From Phenylobacterium immobile (ATCC 35973) (lineage in GTDB: Bacteria > Pseudomonadota > Alphaproteobacteria > Caulobacterales > Caulobacteraceae): 64,000 nucleotides of DNA. The position numbers and the translations under genes are program-made. Of this stretch, positions 19,746 through 31,167 are shown piece after piece. The stretch spans positions 682,001 to 746,000 of the forward strand of contig NZ_CVJQ01000001.1 of NCBI RefSeq assembly GCF_001375595.1, in the 5' to 3' direction. Under the pieces are notes generated by a model, which saw nothing but the letters and a program-made list of their open reading frames with translations, made no database searches and was not told the origin of the DNA. The first letter of the stretch is position 1. Each line of letters starts with the position of its first letter.

Positions 19746-20378
19746 CTAGCATAATTCCGCGTCAGGGTCAGGGGCCTTGCATTCGTCGGACAATGCGCGG
19801 CGCAGGGCGCTAGAGGACTGGCTGTGCAGCGGGCCGCTGAGGAACGTCCAGGCCGGCGCCTTGGCCCCCGCGCTCAAGGTAGCGCGACGTGCTGCGCGAA
19901 AAGCGCGCGCCGCAGGCGAGGTCATGGCGGCGATCGTGCTGCCCGGACGGGCGACCACGGCGACGGGCAGTTCGCGCAGGATCTGACGCCAGTGACGCCA
20001 GTGGTGGAAGCTCGCCAGGCTGTCCGACCCCATGAGCCAGACGAAGCAGACGGCGGGATAGCGCCGCTTGAGGGCCCGGATGGTGTCGATTGTGTACTGA
20101 GTGCCCATGCGTGTTTCGGCGTCGGAGACGATCATCCGGCCGCCCCGCGCGAGCGCCCGTGCGCCGTTCATGCGGTCGGCCAGGCTTTGCGTGTCGCGTG
20201 ATGACTTCAGCGGGTTCTGCGGCGACACCAGCCAGATCACCTGGTCGAGGCCCAGGCGCTTGAGCGCTGTCTCCGCTACATGGGCATGGCCTTCGTGAGC
20301 CGGATTGAAGGACCCGCCGAACAAACCCACGCGCATACCGGGCGCCAGATGCAGGCCTGCGCTGAGAGCGCTCTTCAC
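19746..20378 (-). CDS. nadD: Nicotinate-nucleotide adenylyltransferase
   Basis: A 210-residue NaMN adenylyltransferase of NAD biosynthesis. VGLFGGSFNPAHEGH carries the HxGH nucleotidyl-transferase motif; WLMGSDSLASFHHWRHW and the C-terminal SSSALRRAL complete the family pattern. A GTG at 20378 just after proA is taken as start; an ATG at 20336 is the alternative. Confidence 0.93.
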   Translation of the reverse strand: MKSALSAGLHLAPGMRVGLFGGSFNPAHEGHAHVAETALKRLGLDQVIWLVSPQNPLKSSRDTQSLADRMNGARALARGGRMIVSDAETRMGTQYTIDTIRALKRRYPAVCFVWLMGSDSLASFHHWRHWRQILRELPVAVVARPGSTIAAMTSPAARAFRAARRATLSAGAKAPAWTFLSGPLHSQSSSALRRALSDECKAPDPDAELC

Positions 20379-20384
20379 CAGGAC

Positions 20385-21932
20385 TCAGCCGCCGCGGACG
20401 GGCGTCGGCGCGCCGCCGCGGTCGAGCTCGAGGTCGGCCTGGATCACGCGGGTGCGGACACTGAACACGCCGTCGCCGGCCAGGACGCCGCCGCGGGCGA
20501 AGAGGCGGCCGTTCTCCCAGTTAGAGAGGCCAAGCTCCGGACGGCTGAGGGCGTACTGGCCATCGACCCAGCGGGTGAAGCCGTCGCTGACGAAGGGCGC
20601 ATCCACCGCCTCGTAGAATCGCGCCTGGGCGGCGGCGTCCTCGGCGATGAGGGCGGCGCAGAAGCGCGGACTCAAGGCGTTGAACAGGGCGGCGGCCTCG
20701 TCGATGCTTTCAACGATCTTGAGGCTGACCTCAGGGGTCTCCTCCCACTCCCATTCCAGGCCCAGCATTGCGTCGGCGATGGGTTCGACGAGGCCCTCCT
20801 CGACAACGCCCCCCGCGCGGACCACGGGGCCGCGCCGCTGCAGGATTTCGGAGGGCAGTCGGGGCAGGTCGACCTCGGCCACATGCAGCTTCCAGCCGCG
20901 GCGGCGTTCGCCGGCGCGCTCCAGGGCCTCCAGGAAGACCGGGATCAGGTCGTCGGCGCGCTCGCGCACGATGCAACAAACGTTGAGCGTGTTGCACACC
21001 TTGCGGTCGAGGGAGTGGTAGGCGGCGGCGAAGAACCGGTCGGCGTTGGCGCTCGCGTCAGCGACCATCCAGGCGCCGCCCGTGCCATGCAGGCTGACCG
21101 GCGTGCCTGCGGCGCGGGCGATGGCGCCCAGCTGAGCGACGGCGGGGCCGGAGCCGCGGGCGACGGCGAGCGCCAGCCGTGCATCAGCGAACATCGCCCA
21201 TCCAGCGGCATGGGCGGCGCTTTCGATCAGAACGGCGGCGCCGTCGGGGAGACCGGCGGCGCGGATCGCCGGGTCCAGCGCGTGCTCGACGATGGCCTTG
21301 GCGGTGGCCAGGGCGTCGGAACCGATGCGGAAGACGACGGTGTTGCCCGCGCGCAGCACGCCGGTCGCGTCAGCGAACACATTGGGCCGGCCCTCGAAGA
21401 CGAAGCCGACGACGCCGAGGGGGGCGGTCACCTGCTCGACCGACCAGCCAGCGTGGTCAAGGCGCTCGATCACGCGGCCGCGAGACGGCTCGGCGTCGCG
21501 CCAGACCGTCAGGCCGTCGACCATGTCGCGCCGCATGGCGTCGGAGACTTTGAGCCGCGTGGTGGAGCGGCCGCGGGCGGCGGCGCGTGTCACGTCGTCG
21601 GCGTTGGCCCCGGCGATGTGGCCCCAGACGGCGTCATCCGACAAGCGTGCGGCGAAGGCGTCGAAGAAGGCGGTGATCTGGGTGTCGGACACCCCGCCCA
21701 TCCGGGCGAAGGCGGCCTGGGCGCGATCGACGGCGCGGGTCGCAATCTGGTGCTCGACGGCGAGAACATGCAGCAGAGCGCCGCTGTCAGGATCGACCAG
21801 CAACCGGTCGCCCGGTTGAAAGGCGGCGGCCAGGCGATCGTCGACGAGGCTCACGCGATCGCCGCCGTAGACGATCGGCATGCCCGGGGTGAGCTGCTGA
21901 AGCCGCTGGGGTCCGCCCGCCTCGCCGTCCAT
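20385..21932 (-). CDS. proA: Glutamate-5-semialdehyde dehydrogenase, N-terminally extended
   Basis: An aldehyde dehydrogenase-superfamily protein for proline synthesis. GVVGFVFEGRPNVFADATGVLRAGNTVVFR and the catalytic-Cys region DRKVCNTLNVCCIV identify ProA, as does direct linkage to proB. At 515 residues it is about 100 longer than the usual 415-420. The extra N-terminal block (residues 1-60, rich in short strands such as MPIVYGGDRVSLVDD) precedes the normal start near DRAQAAFARM. The ATG has a good AGAGGG. Confidence 0.85.
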   Translation of the reverse strand: MDGEAGGPQRLQQLTPGMPIVYGGDRVSLVDDRLAAAFQPGDRLLVDPDSGALLHVLAVEHQIATRAVDRAQAAFARMGGVSDTQITAFFDAFAARLSDDAVWGHIAGANADDVTRAAARGRSTTRLKVSDAMRRDMVDGLTVWRDAEPSRGRVIERLDHAGWSVEQVTAPLGVVGFVFEGRPNVFADATGVLRAGNTVVFRIGSDALATAKAIVEHALDPAIRAAGLPDGAAVLIESAAHAAGWAMFADARLALAVARGSGPAVAQLGAIARAAGTPVSLHGTGGAWMVADASANADRFFAAAYHSLDRKVCNTLNVCCIVRERADDLIPVFLEALERAGERRRGWKLHVAEVDLPRLPSEILQRRGPVVRAGGVVEEGLVEPIADAMLGLEWEWEETPEVSLKIVESIDEAAALFNALSPRFCAALIAEDAAAQARFYEAVDAPFVSDGFTRWVDGQYALSRPELGLSNWENGRLFARGGVLAGDGVFSVRTRVIQADLELDRGGAPTPVRGG

Positions 21933-21959
21933 GTCGTACCCTCTGATCCGTCGTGGTCT

Positions 21960-24175
<2,216 letters not shown>

Positions 24176-24200
24176 TTAGCACAAATGGCGCGCCGTTTCC

Positions 24201-24728
24201 TTAAGCGAGCCACATCATGTGGCGCGACGGCGCGGGCGCGGCCCGGGCGAGCGACTGAGCCAGCGTGACCGCCCCAGTGTAGAGGAACCCCGCCTTGTTC
24301 AAGACGGCGCCCGAGGCCGGGTTGTCCGCGTAGTGCCGGGCCTGGACAGCGCGCTTGCCCCACTCGCGACTGGCCCAGACGAGAGCCGCGTCCGTCGCCT
24401 CGGTCGCGAGGCCCTGTCCCCAGAAGTCGCGCCCCAGCCAGTAGCCAAGCTCGGGCTGGCGGCGGTCGTCGCCGTGGAAGCCCAAGAGCCCGATCAGGCC
24501 GTGGTCGTGGTGATCAATGGCGAAATTCACCTCGCGCTCAGGATCGAAGTCGATCGCCAGAAATGCCTGGGCGTCCTCGATCGCGTAGGGGTGAGGCATA
24601 CGTGAGACCATGCCGGCCACGGCGATGTCGTTCGCCAGGGCGGCGATGCGGGTCGCGTCCCGCGGACTTAATGGGCGCAGCGCCAGCCTGTCGCTGACGA
24701 TGTGCGGTGTGATCCTGATCGAGCACAT
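24201..24728 (-). CDS. GNAT family N-acetyltransferase (RimJ/RimL-like)
   Basis: A 175-residue acetyltransferase. SDRLALRPLSPRD at the N-terminus and LGYWLGRDFWGQGLATEA (acetyl-CoA binding pyrophosphate loop) with ADNPASGAVLNKAGF are typical of RimJ/RimL-type enzymes. Substrate unknown. It lies between rpmA and obg on the same strand, separated from rpmA by a hairpin. Confidence 0.88.
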   Translation of the reverse strand: MCSIRITPHIVSDRLALRPLSPRDATRIAALANDIAVAGMVSRMPHPYAIEDAQAFLAIDFDPEREVNFAIDHHDHGLIGLLGFHGDDRRQPELGYWLGRDFWGQGLATEATDAALVWASREWGKRAVQARHYADNPASGAVLNKAGFLYTGAVTLAQSLARAAPAPSRHMMWLA

Positions 24729-24765
24729 CTTCGAACCTCCCGAGCCGGCGTGCGGCCCAAACGAA

Positions 24766-24798
24766 AGCGGGGAGCCCAGGCGACCCGGACTCCCCGCT
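24766..24798 (-). terminator. Terminator downstream of rplU-rpmA
   Basis: AGCGGGGAG and CTCCCCGCT form a 9-base stem around a 15-base loop, about 55 bases past the rpmA stop on the minus strand, followed by TTTCGTTT. Confidence 0.6.
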
Positions 24799-24854
24799 GA
24801 AGGTTCGTCATCCGGTTCGCCCAGGCGGGGCGGAACCGGTCAAAGCGGTTCCGC

Positions 24855-25124
24855 TTACTCGGCGGCCATCGGCGCAGGCACGATCGACACGTAGGTGCGG
24901 TCATTGCGCTTGGTCGTAAATTTCACAGCGCCGGTCGCGGTGGCGAACAGGGTGTGGTCGCGGCCGAGGCCGACATTGTCGCCCGGCCAGAACTTGGTGC
25001 CGCGCTGGCGGACGAGAATATTGCCGGCGAGGACGTTCTCGCCGCCGTATTTCTTCACGCCGAGGCGCTGGCCGGCGGAGTCGCGCCCGTTGCGCGAGGA
25101 GCCGCCTGATTTTTTGTGAGCCAT
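24855..25124 (-). CDS. rpmA: 50S ribosomal protein L27
   Basis: An 89-residue L27. It starts [20 protein letters not shown] with no cleavable N-terminal extension, followed by [21 protein letters not shown] and [18 protein letters not shown]. Second gene of rplU-rpmA. Confidence 0.98.
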   Translation of the reverse strand: MAHKKSGGSSRNGRDSAGQRLGVKKYGGENVLAGNILVRQRGTKFWPGDNVGLGRDHTLFATATGAVKFTTKRNDRTYVSIVPAPMAAE

Positions 25125-25152
25125 GCTGCTCTCCTGATCCTAGCGGGGCGCC

Positions 25153-25701
25153 TTATTCGGCGCCCGAATCCTTGGTTTCGACCGCGGGAGCGTCCGTCGC
25201 CGGCGCCGCGTCGTTCTGGGCGGCGGCGGCCTTGCGGACCGTCGAACGCTTCACCTTCGGGGCGTCTTCCGAAGCCGCGGCCGCGACGGCCGGGACCGGC
25301 GCGAAGTCGAGCTTCAGATTGCGCGAGCGGGCGTTCAGCTCGGCCTTGGTGGTCAGATCGACCACGCCGTCCCACTTGGCTTCCTTGCCGTCGGCGGCGA
25401 TCGCGGTGACGCGCAGCACGCTTTCGGTCTGGCGATGGCCACGGGTGCGGCGATAGCCTTGGCGGCGGATCTTCTTGAAGATCTTCACCTTCTCACCCTT
25501 GCGGGTTTCGATCATCGTCGCCGAGACGCTCGCGCCCGCAACGATCGGCTCACCGATCGTCACGGCGTCGCCGTCGCCGAGCATCAGGACGTCGCCGAAC
25601 GCGACGGTCGCGCCGGGTTCGCCATCCAGCTTTTCGACGACCAGCACGTCGCCGGGTTGAACCCGGTATTGCTTCCCGCCGGTCTTGATCACCGCGTACA
25701 T
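25153..25701 (-). CDS. rplU: 50S ribosomal protein L21 with C-terminal extension
   Basis: A 182-residue L21. Residues 1-102 are the standard protein (MYAVIKTGGKQYRVQPGD, KIRRQGYRRTRGHRQ). Residues from about 105 onward are an extra Ala/Lys/Asp-rich tail seen in several alphaproteobacteria. First gene of rplU-rpmA, with its start about 30 bases from the leader. Confidence 0.96.
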   Translation of the reverse strand: MYAVIKTGGKQYRVQPGDVLVVEKLDGEPGATVAFGDVLMLGDGDAVTIGEPIVAGASVSATMIETRKGEKVKIFKKIRRQGYRRTRGHRQTESVLRVTAIAADGKEAKWDGVVDLTTKAELNARSRNLKLDFAPVPAVAAAASEDAPKVKRSTVRKAAAAQNDAAPATDAPAVETKDSGAE

Positions 25702-25867
25702 CGTTCGCGCCTTTGAAGAGACTGATAGTTCAAAACGGAATGCGCCCCCGAGGAGTCCCCTGGGGCGAGAGGCGCGGACTTATACAGAGGGTCGCGGCCA
25801 AGTCAACGAAGAGGCGCCGGCTTCAGGACCGGTTCGTAACGGTCCGCCGGCGCCCTTTCGCCATAGG

Positions 25868-26467
25868 CTATTTCATGGCCGTCTTCATGCCGTTGGCCTT
25901 GTCGAGATGCATCTGAACGGCGGGCGCGGTCTTGGCGGCGAAGCCTTTCAGGCCGGCGTTGTCGCCGTTGGCGGCGTAGCCGGTGAGCAGCGTCAGCGCC
26001 TCCTGGTGGGCGGCGACCTGTTGGTCGACATAGACGCGGTCGAAGTCGGCGTCGCTGGCGGCTTTGAGGTTGTCGAGCAGGCCTTGACGGCGCTCGTCGA
26101 GCGCGGCAGGCGGCGTCTGGCCGGCGGCCGCGGCCAAAGGTTTCATCTCGGCGGTGGTGGCGGTGTGGCCGTCGGCCATCATCTTACCGAAGGCCTTCAC
26201 GTCGGCCGCCTTGCCGCGCGCCTGGGCCATCTTCCCGGCCTCGACTTCATACATGTCGCTCATGGCGGCGTTGGCCACGAAGGACGGGGTGTCGTGCGAG
26301 CCGATGGTCTGGGCGGACATCTGGCCAACCGGGCCGGCGGCCGCGTCCTGCGCGGTGTTGACCGCTGCGGCGGCGTCGGCCCGGGCGTTGTCGGTGGTGG
26401 CCTTGCTGCAAGCGGCCAGCGAAAGCGCGGCGGCGACAGCGGCGGAAAGGAAGAGTGCGGATTTCAT
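25868..26467 (-). CDS. DUF4142 domain lipoprotein
   Basis: A 199-residue exported protein. Signal peptide and lipobox are in ALSLAACSKAT (lipidated Cys at about residue 20). The DUF4142 four-helix domain spans about 60-195 (SFVANAAMSDMYEVEAGKMAQARG, VYVDQQVAAHQEALTLLTGYA). The family is ferritin-like in topology and common in stress regulons; function unknown. Upstream at 26495-26520 is a near-EcfG motif (GGAAC-N17-GGTT). Confidence 0.88.
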   Translation of the reverse strand: MKSALFLSAAVAAALSLAACSKATTDNARADAAAAVNTAQDAAAGPVGQMSAQTIGSHDTPSFVANAAMSDMYEVEAGKMAQARGKAADVKAFGKMMADGHTATTAEMKPLAAAAGQTPPAALDERRQGLLDNLKAASDADFDRVYVDQQVAAHQEALTLLTGYAANGDNAGLKGFAAKTAPAVQMHLDKANGMKTAMK

Positions 26468-26569
26468 GGAGGGCTCCCGTTTGGTTGGCCCCTGAACCCG
26501 CCGCGCAGGCTTAGGGTTCCCGCCGCGCAGGGCCGCAGTTCATTTGATCGTGAGCGCCGGAACCTGGGC

Positions 26570-27508
26570 TCAGGGCTGGTGCGTCGCGCCGGGCGTTGCG
26601 ACTTCGATGGTGACGTGGCTGAGCTCGGGGATCACGGCCAGCGCCTGTCGAAGGCGCGCGACGTCAACATGCAGGCCCGCGACCACGGCGACGGCGGCGT
26701 GGTGGCCTGGACCCAGGCGCCAGACGTGCAGGTCGACGACCTCGGCGCCGTCAACTTGAAGACGGGCTCGCACTTCCTCGGTCAGCGCGCTCGAGGGGTT
26801 GACGTCGAGCAAGGTGGCGCTGGCGCGCCGCGCCAGGTTCCAGGCGAACCGGCCGACCAAGATCGCGCCGGCCAGGCCTGCGGCCGGATCCGTCCAGTCC
26901 CAGTGAAGGGCCGCGCCCAAGGCCATGGCGGCGATAGTCAGCACCGACACCATGGCGTCGGCTGATAGGTGCAGGTGGGCGGCGGAGATGTTCAGGTCGC
27001 CGTCGCGATCATGGGTGTGCCCCTTCCGCCGGGCCGGCCGCAGGACGACGATGCACAGCAGGTTCACGGCGAGGCCGGCGGCGGCGAGCGGCAGGGCGCC
27101 GTCATAGCGCACGGCCTCGGGATGGATCAGGCGTTCCACGCTCTCCGTCGCGATGGCCAGGGCGGTGATGGCCAGGACCACGGCGTTGGCGAAGCCGGCC
27201 AGGTAGCCGACCTTACCGACGCCGAAGCTGAATCGAGGGTCGGCGGCGTGGCGCCGGGCGAAGGCGTAGGCGGCCGCGGCTGTCAAAAGAGCAGCCACAT
27301 GGGCGCTCATGTGCAGGCCGCCGGCGGTGAGCGCTACGGACTTGAAGAGCGCGCCGCCGACCAGTTGAGCCGCCAGTGTTACGACGCAAATCCCTGTGAC
27401 GATCCAGATCCGGCGCTCGTTCCGGTGATGGTCGGCGCCCAGGTAGGTGCGGTCGCGACGGAAGGCGTCGAGCTCCTCGGGGACTGGCGGCGCGACGGCT
27501 GCGTTCAT
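26570..27508 (-). CDS. Cation diffusion facilitator, DmeF-like
   Basis: A 312-residue CDF metal exporter with about six membrane helices and a cytoplasmic C-terminal domain. The TM2 motif is GGLHMSAHVAALLTAAAAYAFARRHA followed by RFSFGVGKVGYLAGF, which fits the DmeF subgroup (Co/Ni/Zn efflux) rather than CzcD with its HxxxD. TM5 has HLHLSADAMVSV. An ATG at 27526 lies inside a palindrome, so the ATG at 27508 is preferred. Diverges from the COG0523 GTPase. Confidence 0.85.
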   Translation of the reverse strand: MNAAVAPPVPEELDAFRRDRTYLGADHHRNERRIWIVTGICVVTLAAQLVGGALFKSVALTAGGLHMSAHVAALLTAAAAYAFARRHAADPRFSFGVGKVGYLAGFANAVVLAITALAIATESVERLIHPEAVRYDGALPLAAAGLAVNLLCIVVLRPARRKGHTHDRDGDLNISAAHLHLSADAMVSVLTIAAMALGAALHWDWTDPAAGLAGAILVGRFAWNLARRASATLLDVNPSSALTEEVRARLQVDGAEVVDLHVWRLGPGHHAAVAVVAGLHVDVARLRQALAVIPELSHVTIEVATPGATHQP

Positions 27509-27509
27509 G

Positions 27510-27526
27510 ATGTTATTGTATAACAT
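27510..27526. promoter_or_regulatory. Zur-box-like palindrome between CDF exporter and COG0523 GTPase
   Basis: ATGTTAT-TGT-ATAACAT is a perfect 7-base inverted repeat with a 3-base centre, matching the ATGTTATANNATAACAT type of Zur operator. It lies 68 bases upstream of the COG0523 gene and directly abuts the CDF start. Assignment to Zur is inferred from the motif and the zinc-related neighbours. Confidence 0.65.
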
Positions 27527-27594
27527 TCAACGTCGTGCTGACCGCAAGCGGATTCAGCTTTTGCGGAACGCCGGTTGAGCACTACATGTGAGCC

Positions 27595-28686
27595 ATGAGC
27601 GAAACGACATCCGCCGCCAAGACTCCCGTCACCGTGCTGACCGGTTACCTGGGAGCCGGCAAGACGACACTCTTGAACCGCATTCTCTCGGAGGATCACG
27701 GCAAGCGCTACGCCGTGATCGTCAACGAGTTCGGCGAAGCCGGAATCGACAACGACCTCATCGTCGGCGCCGACGAGGAAGTCTTCGAGATGAACAACGG
27801 CTGCGTCTGCTGCACCGTGCGGGGCGACCTGATCCGCGTGCTTTCCGGACTGATGAAGCGGCAGAACGCCAAGACCGGGCGCGGCTTTGACGCCATCATC
27901 GTCGAGACGACGGGCCTGGCCGATCCGGGGCCCGTGGCCCAGACGTTCTTTATCGACGAAGACGTGCGCGCCAAGACCGAGCTCGATTCGGTGACGACGG
28001 TGGTCGACGCCAAGCACCTGCTGCAGCGTTTGGGCGACTCCAACGAAGCGGCCGAGCAGGTCGCCTTCGCCGACCAGATCGTGCTGAACAAGACCGACCT
28101 CGTCACGCCGGCCGAACTGGCCGCGGTGGAGCGGGCGATCCGCCAGCTCAATCCCCTGGCGCCGATCCACAGGGCGGAGCGCTCGAACGTACCGCTGGAG
28201 GCGATCCTTGGGCGCGGCTCCTTCGACCTCGCCCGCATCACCGATATCGCGCCTGACTTCCTCAATCCGGCGCATGGCGAGGAAGGCCATGTGCACGACG
28301 AGCATTGCGAGCACGATCACCATGATCATCATGGCCACGACCACCATGATCATGATCACCACGACCACGCGCATGATCATGTCGCGGCGTCCGGCATCCG
28401 CGGTATTTCCCTGGTGACGGACAAGCCGATCGACGGCCCGCGCATCACCGCCTGGTTGAATGAGACCCTGCAGAACCAGGGTCCCGACATCCTGCGGGCG
28501 AAGGGCATCATTGACGTGAAGGGTGAGGATCGCCGGCTGGTTTTCCAGGCGGTGCACATGATCCTCGAAGGTGATTTCCAGGGCGAGTGGCGGCCGGGCC
28601 CGCGCCAGAGCAAGATGGTGTTCATCGGCCGCAATCTTGATGAAGCCGCCCTGCGCAAGGGCTTCGAAGCGACCTTCGCGCGCTAG
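27595..28686 (+). CDS. COG0523 (CobW/ZagA-type) GTPase, putative zinc metallochaperone
   Basis: A 363-residue G3E-family GTPase. P-loop [12 protein letters not shown], metal-binding CxCC in [13 protein letters not shown], and NKTD specificity motif. Between the two domains (about residues 223-262) is a loop of alternating His and Asp, 19 or so His residues, suited to binding several metal ions. The C-terminal CobW domain follows ([15 protein letters not shown]). With a Zur-like operator upstream it is most probably a zinc-starvation metallochaperone, not a cobalamin gene. Confidence 0.9.
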   Translation: MSETTSAAKTPVTVLTGYLGAGKTTLLNRILSEDHGKRYAVIVNEFGEAGIDNDLIVGADEEVFEMNNGCVCCTVRGDLIRVLSGLMKRQNAKTGRGFDAIIVETTGLADPGPVAQTFFIDEDVRAKTELDSVTTVVDAKHLLQRLGDSNEAAEQVAFADQIVLNKTDLVTPAELAAVERAIRQLNPLAPIHRAERSNVPLEAILGRGSFDLARITDIAPDFLNPAHGEEGHVHDEHCEHDHHDHHGHDHHDHDHHDHAHDHVAASGIRGISLVTDKPIDGPRITAWLNETLQNQGPDILRAKGIIDVKGEDRRLVFQAVHMILEGDFQGEWRPGPRQSKMVFIGRNLDEAALRKGFEATFAR

Positions 28687-28765
28687 CTGGCGAGCGCAGA
28701 GGCGCTCGCGGCCTTCCTTCGCAAAGGGGAGGGCGAGAATTAGCCAGGCTGCAGACTCGCCCAGC

Positions 28766-28799
28766 AAAAAGCCCGCCGGATCGCTCCGGCGGGCTTTTC
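28766..28799. terminator. Bidirectional intrinsic terminator
   Basis: AAAAAGCCCGCCGGA-tcgc-TCCGGCGGGCTTTT is a strong hairpin with A and T tracts on either side, between the convergent COG0523 and exbD genes. It serves both strands. Confidence 0.9.
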
Positions 28800-28822
28800 G
28801 AATTCGCGTCAGATCAGGCGGA

Positions 28823-29266
28823 TCAGATTTCTTCGTTGATCAGAGCGACCTGATAGAAGCCGTTGCCTTGCAGGGTGTTCATGACGGCCATGAACTCGCC
28901 GTAGCGCACGGTGCGGTCGGCGCGGATATAGACGCGCTGTTGTTTCACCGGGGTCAGCGGGTCTTCCTTGGCCAGGACGCCGCTCAGATCGACCGAGAGA
29001 GTGTCCAGTTTGGTGGCCTGCTCGCCGATGAACAGCGTGCCGCCTTGCTGGATGTTGATGAGCACAGGCTCTTCGATCTTCGCGCCCGGCGGCGGCGGAA
29101 CGGCCGGCGGCAGGTCGAGCTTCACCGAAACGGTGGCGGCCGGGATGGACACCATGAAGATGATGAGGAGCACCAGCATGACGTCCACGAAGGGCGTCAC
29201 GTTCATATCGGAGTTCTGGCCAAGATCGAACTTGGAGCCGCCGCCACTGGCGAGCTTCGCAGCCAT
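28823..29266 (-). CDS. exbD: ExbD/TolR family biopolymer transport protein
   Basis: A 147-residue inner-membrane protein. One membrane helix at about 25-45 contains the essential Asp in NVTPFVDVMLVLLIIFMV; the periplasmic domain follows a Pro-rich hinge (LPPAVPPPPGAK). It energises TonB (or Tol) with an ExbB/TolQ partner, which is not in this window. ATG at 29266 follows AAGGAA. Confidence 0.92.
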   Translation of the reverse strand: MAAKLASGGGSKFDLGQNSDMNVTPFVDVMLVLLIIFMVSIPAATVSVKLDLPPAVPPPPGAKIEEPVLINIQQGGTLFIGEQATKLDTLSVDLSGVLAKEDPLTPVKQQRVYIRADRTVRYGEFMAVMNTLQGNGFYQVALINEEI

Positions 29267-29422
29267 GCTTACAGTTCCTTCCCTGGGGGCCGCCCCGGCC
29301 CCGTCTTTGGTCGCGATGACCATTGGCAAGCCGGATGGGGATTGTAAAGCCCGAAGCGCGGGGGCCGCGCCGCCGTGCTCAAAACTGTTTGCCTTCGCCC
29401 CAGCCGGCTCTAACTGGAAGTC

Positions 29423-30391
29423 ATGCAGCTGACCCTCGACGCCTACGTCTCGGCCACCCTTTTCGATCGCGCCGGCAAGGCGATCTTCGCGCTGGGCGAT
29501 GGCCGGGTGTGTTTCGAGGGCGGCGCCGAGGTCCAGGCTCACGACGGCGCGGTGCTCGCTGCGGCCCTTCATCCGTCCGGAGACGGCGTCGTGACCGGCG
29601 GCGACGATGGGCGTCTGATGTGGGTGCGCGCCTCGGGCGCCGAGACCTTGGCGGAGATTCGCGGCGGCTGGATCGAGTGCGTCGCCACCTCCGACGAGTC
29701 CGGCCTGATCGCCTTCGCCTCGGGTCGCGACCTGCATGTCCGCGATTCCAAGGATTCCGATTTTTCGCGCACCTTCGCCCATCCGCGGGCGGTGTCGGGC
29801 ATAGCCTTCGACCCCAAGGGCCGGCGCGTCGCCACGGCCACCTATGGCGGCGTCAACCTCTGGTACGCGCGGATCGCCGACCAGAAGCCGGGCGTGCTCA
29901 AATGGGCCGGCAGCCATACGGGCGTGATCTGGAGCCCTGACGGCAAGTTCATCATCACCGCCATGCAGGACGCCCAGTTGCACGGCTGGCGCGTCGCCGA
30001 CGAGAAGAACCTGAGGATGGGCGGCTATCCCGCCAAAATCCGTAGCCTGGCGTTTCTGTCGAAGGGCGCGCTGCTGGCGACGTCGGGCGCGAACGGCCTG
30101 GTCGCGTGGCCCTTCGCCGGCGCCAACGGGCCGATGGGCAAGCAGGCCGCCGAGGTGGGCTATGATGAGAGCGCCGTGGTCCTGTGGGTTGCGACCGCGC
30201 CTAGCAAGTCCTTCGCCGCCGCCGGCCTCGACGACGGCCGCGTCTGGGCGGCTGAACTCTCAGGCAGTTCGGTGAAGACCCTGAAGGCCGACAAGGGCGA
30301 GCCTGTCAGCGCGCTCGCCATGTCCGCCGACGGCCGCCGCGTCGCCTGGGGCTGTGAAGACGGCCAGGCTGGCGTGGCCGAACTGGACTGA
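29423..30391 (+). CDS. WD40 repeat protein
   Basis: A 322-residue cytoplasmic beta-propeller. Repeats such as [49 protein letters not shown] and [22 protein letters not shown] are visible, about six or seven blades. No catalytic domain. WD40 proteins are scaffolds; the partner is unknown. It is followed 8 bases later by mtgA and is probably co-transcribed. Confidence 0.88.
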   Translation: MQLTLDAYVSATLFDRAGKAIFALGDGRVCFEGGAEVQAHDGAVLAAALHPSGDGVVTGGDDGRLMWVRASGAETLAEIRGGWIECVATSDESGLIAFASGRDLHVRDSKDSDFSRTFAHPRAVSGIAFDPKGRRVATATYGGVNLWYARIADQKPGVLKWAGSHTGVIWSPDGKFIITAMQDAQLHGWRVADEKNLRMGGYPAKIRSLAFLSKGALLATSGANGLVAWPFAGANGPMGKQAAEVGYDESAVVLWVATAPSKSFAAAGLDDGRVWAAELSGSSVKTLKADKGEPVSALAMSADGRRVAWGCEDGQAGVAELD

Positions 30392-30399
30392 GACGACCT

Positions 30400-31122
30400 A
30401 TGGCCAAGGTGCGAGGCGCGGGCGCAACGATTCGCAGGCTCTTGAAGGGCCTGCTGATCGGTCTGTTGATCGTGGGTCTCGTCGGGCCGGTCGTCGTGGT
30501 CGGCGTCTACCGCTTCGTGCCGCCGCCGCTCACCTGGCTGATGGTGCAGCGGGTGTTCGAGGGGCGCGGCTTCGATCGGCGCTGGGTTCCATTGGAGCGC
30601 ATTTCGCCGACCCTGACGCGGGCGGTGATCGCCGCCGAGGACGCGCGGTTCTGCGAACACCACGGCTTTGACTTCGAGGCGATGCGCAAGGCCTTCGCCG
30701 CCAACCAGCGCGGCGGCAAGGTGCGCGGCGGCTCGACCATCAGCCAGCAGACCGCCAAGAACGTCTTCCTGTGGCCGCATCGCGACTATGTGCGCAAAGG
30801 CCTTGAGGCCTGGTTCACCGTGTTGATCGAGGCGATGTGGGGTAAGCCGAGGATCATGGAGGTCTATTTGAACTCCATCGAGTGGGGGCCTGGCGTCTAT
30901 GGCGCGGAGGCCGCGGCACGGAAGAACTTCGGCGTTCCAGCCGCCCAGCTAAAGCCCGCGCAGGCCGCCAGGCTGGCGGCGATCCTGCCCAAGCCCCTTT
31001 CCTGGAAGGCGGGCAGACCCGGGCCCTATGTGAAGCGCCGGTCCGGCGCCATCAACGCCAACGCCCGCGTCGTTCGACGCGAAGGGTTGTCGGCTTGTGT
31101 CCTGAGGTCGTCAGTGTCCTGA
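30400..31122 (+). CDS. mtgA: Monofunctional peptidoglycan transglycosylase
   Basis: A 240-residue GT51 enzyme polymerising lipid II. One N-terminal membrane helix (about 18-40). Catalytic Glu lies in [32 protein letters not shown] and [23 protein letters not shown] are conserved. No transpeptidase domain. The C-terminus has the family's [21 protein letters not shown]. Confidence 0.94.
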   Translation: MAKVRGAGATIRRLLKGLLIGLLIVGLVGPVVVVGVYRFVPPPLTWLMVQRVFEGRGFDRRWVPLERISPTLTRAVIAAEDARFCEHHGFDFEAMRKAFAANQRGGKVRGGSTISQQTAKNVFLWPHRDYVRKGLEAWFTVLIEAMWGKPRIMEVYLNSIEWGPGVYGAEAAARKNFGVPAAQLKPAQAARLAAILPKPLSWKAGRPGPYVKRRSGAINANARVVRREGLSACVLRSSVS

Positions 31123-31130
31123 AAACAGGA

Positions 31131-31158
31131 AGGGCGGCGCAGTCGCCTGCGCCGCCCT
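31131..31158. terminator. Intrinsic terminator between mtgA and the glycine-zipper gene
   Basis: AGGGCGGCGCAG-tcgc-CTGCGCCGCCCT is a perfect 12-base stem between convergent genes. On the minus strand it is followed by TCCTGTTTTC. Confidence 0.8.
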
Positions 31159-31167
31159 CTCCAGGTC

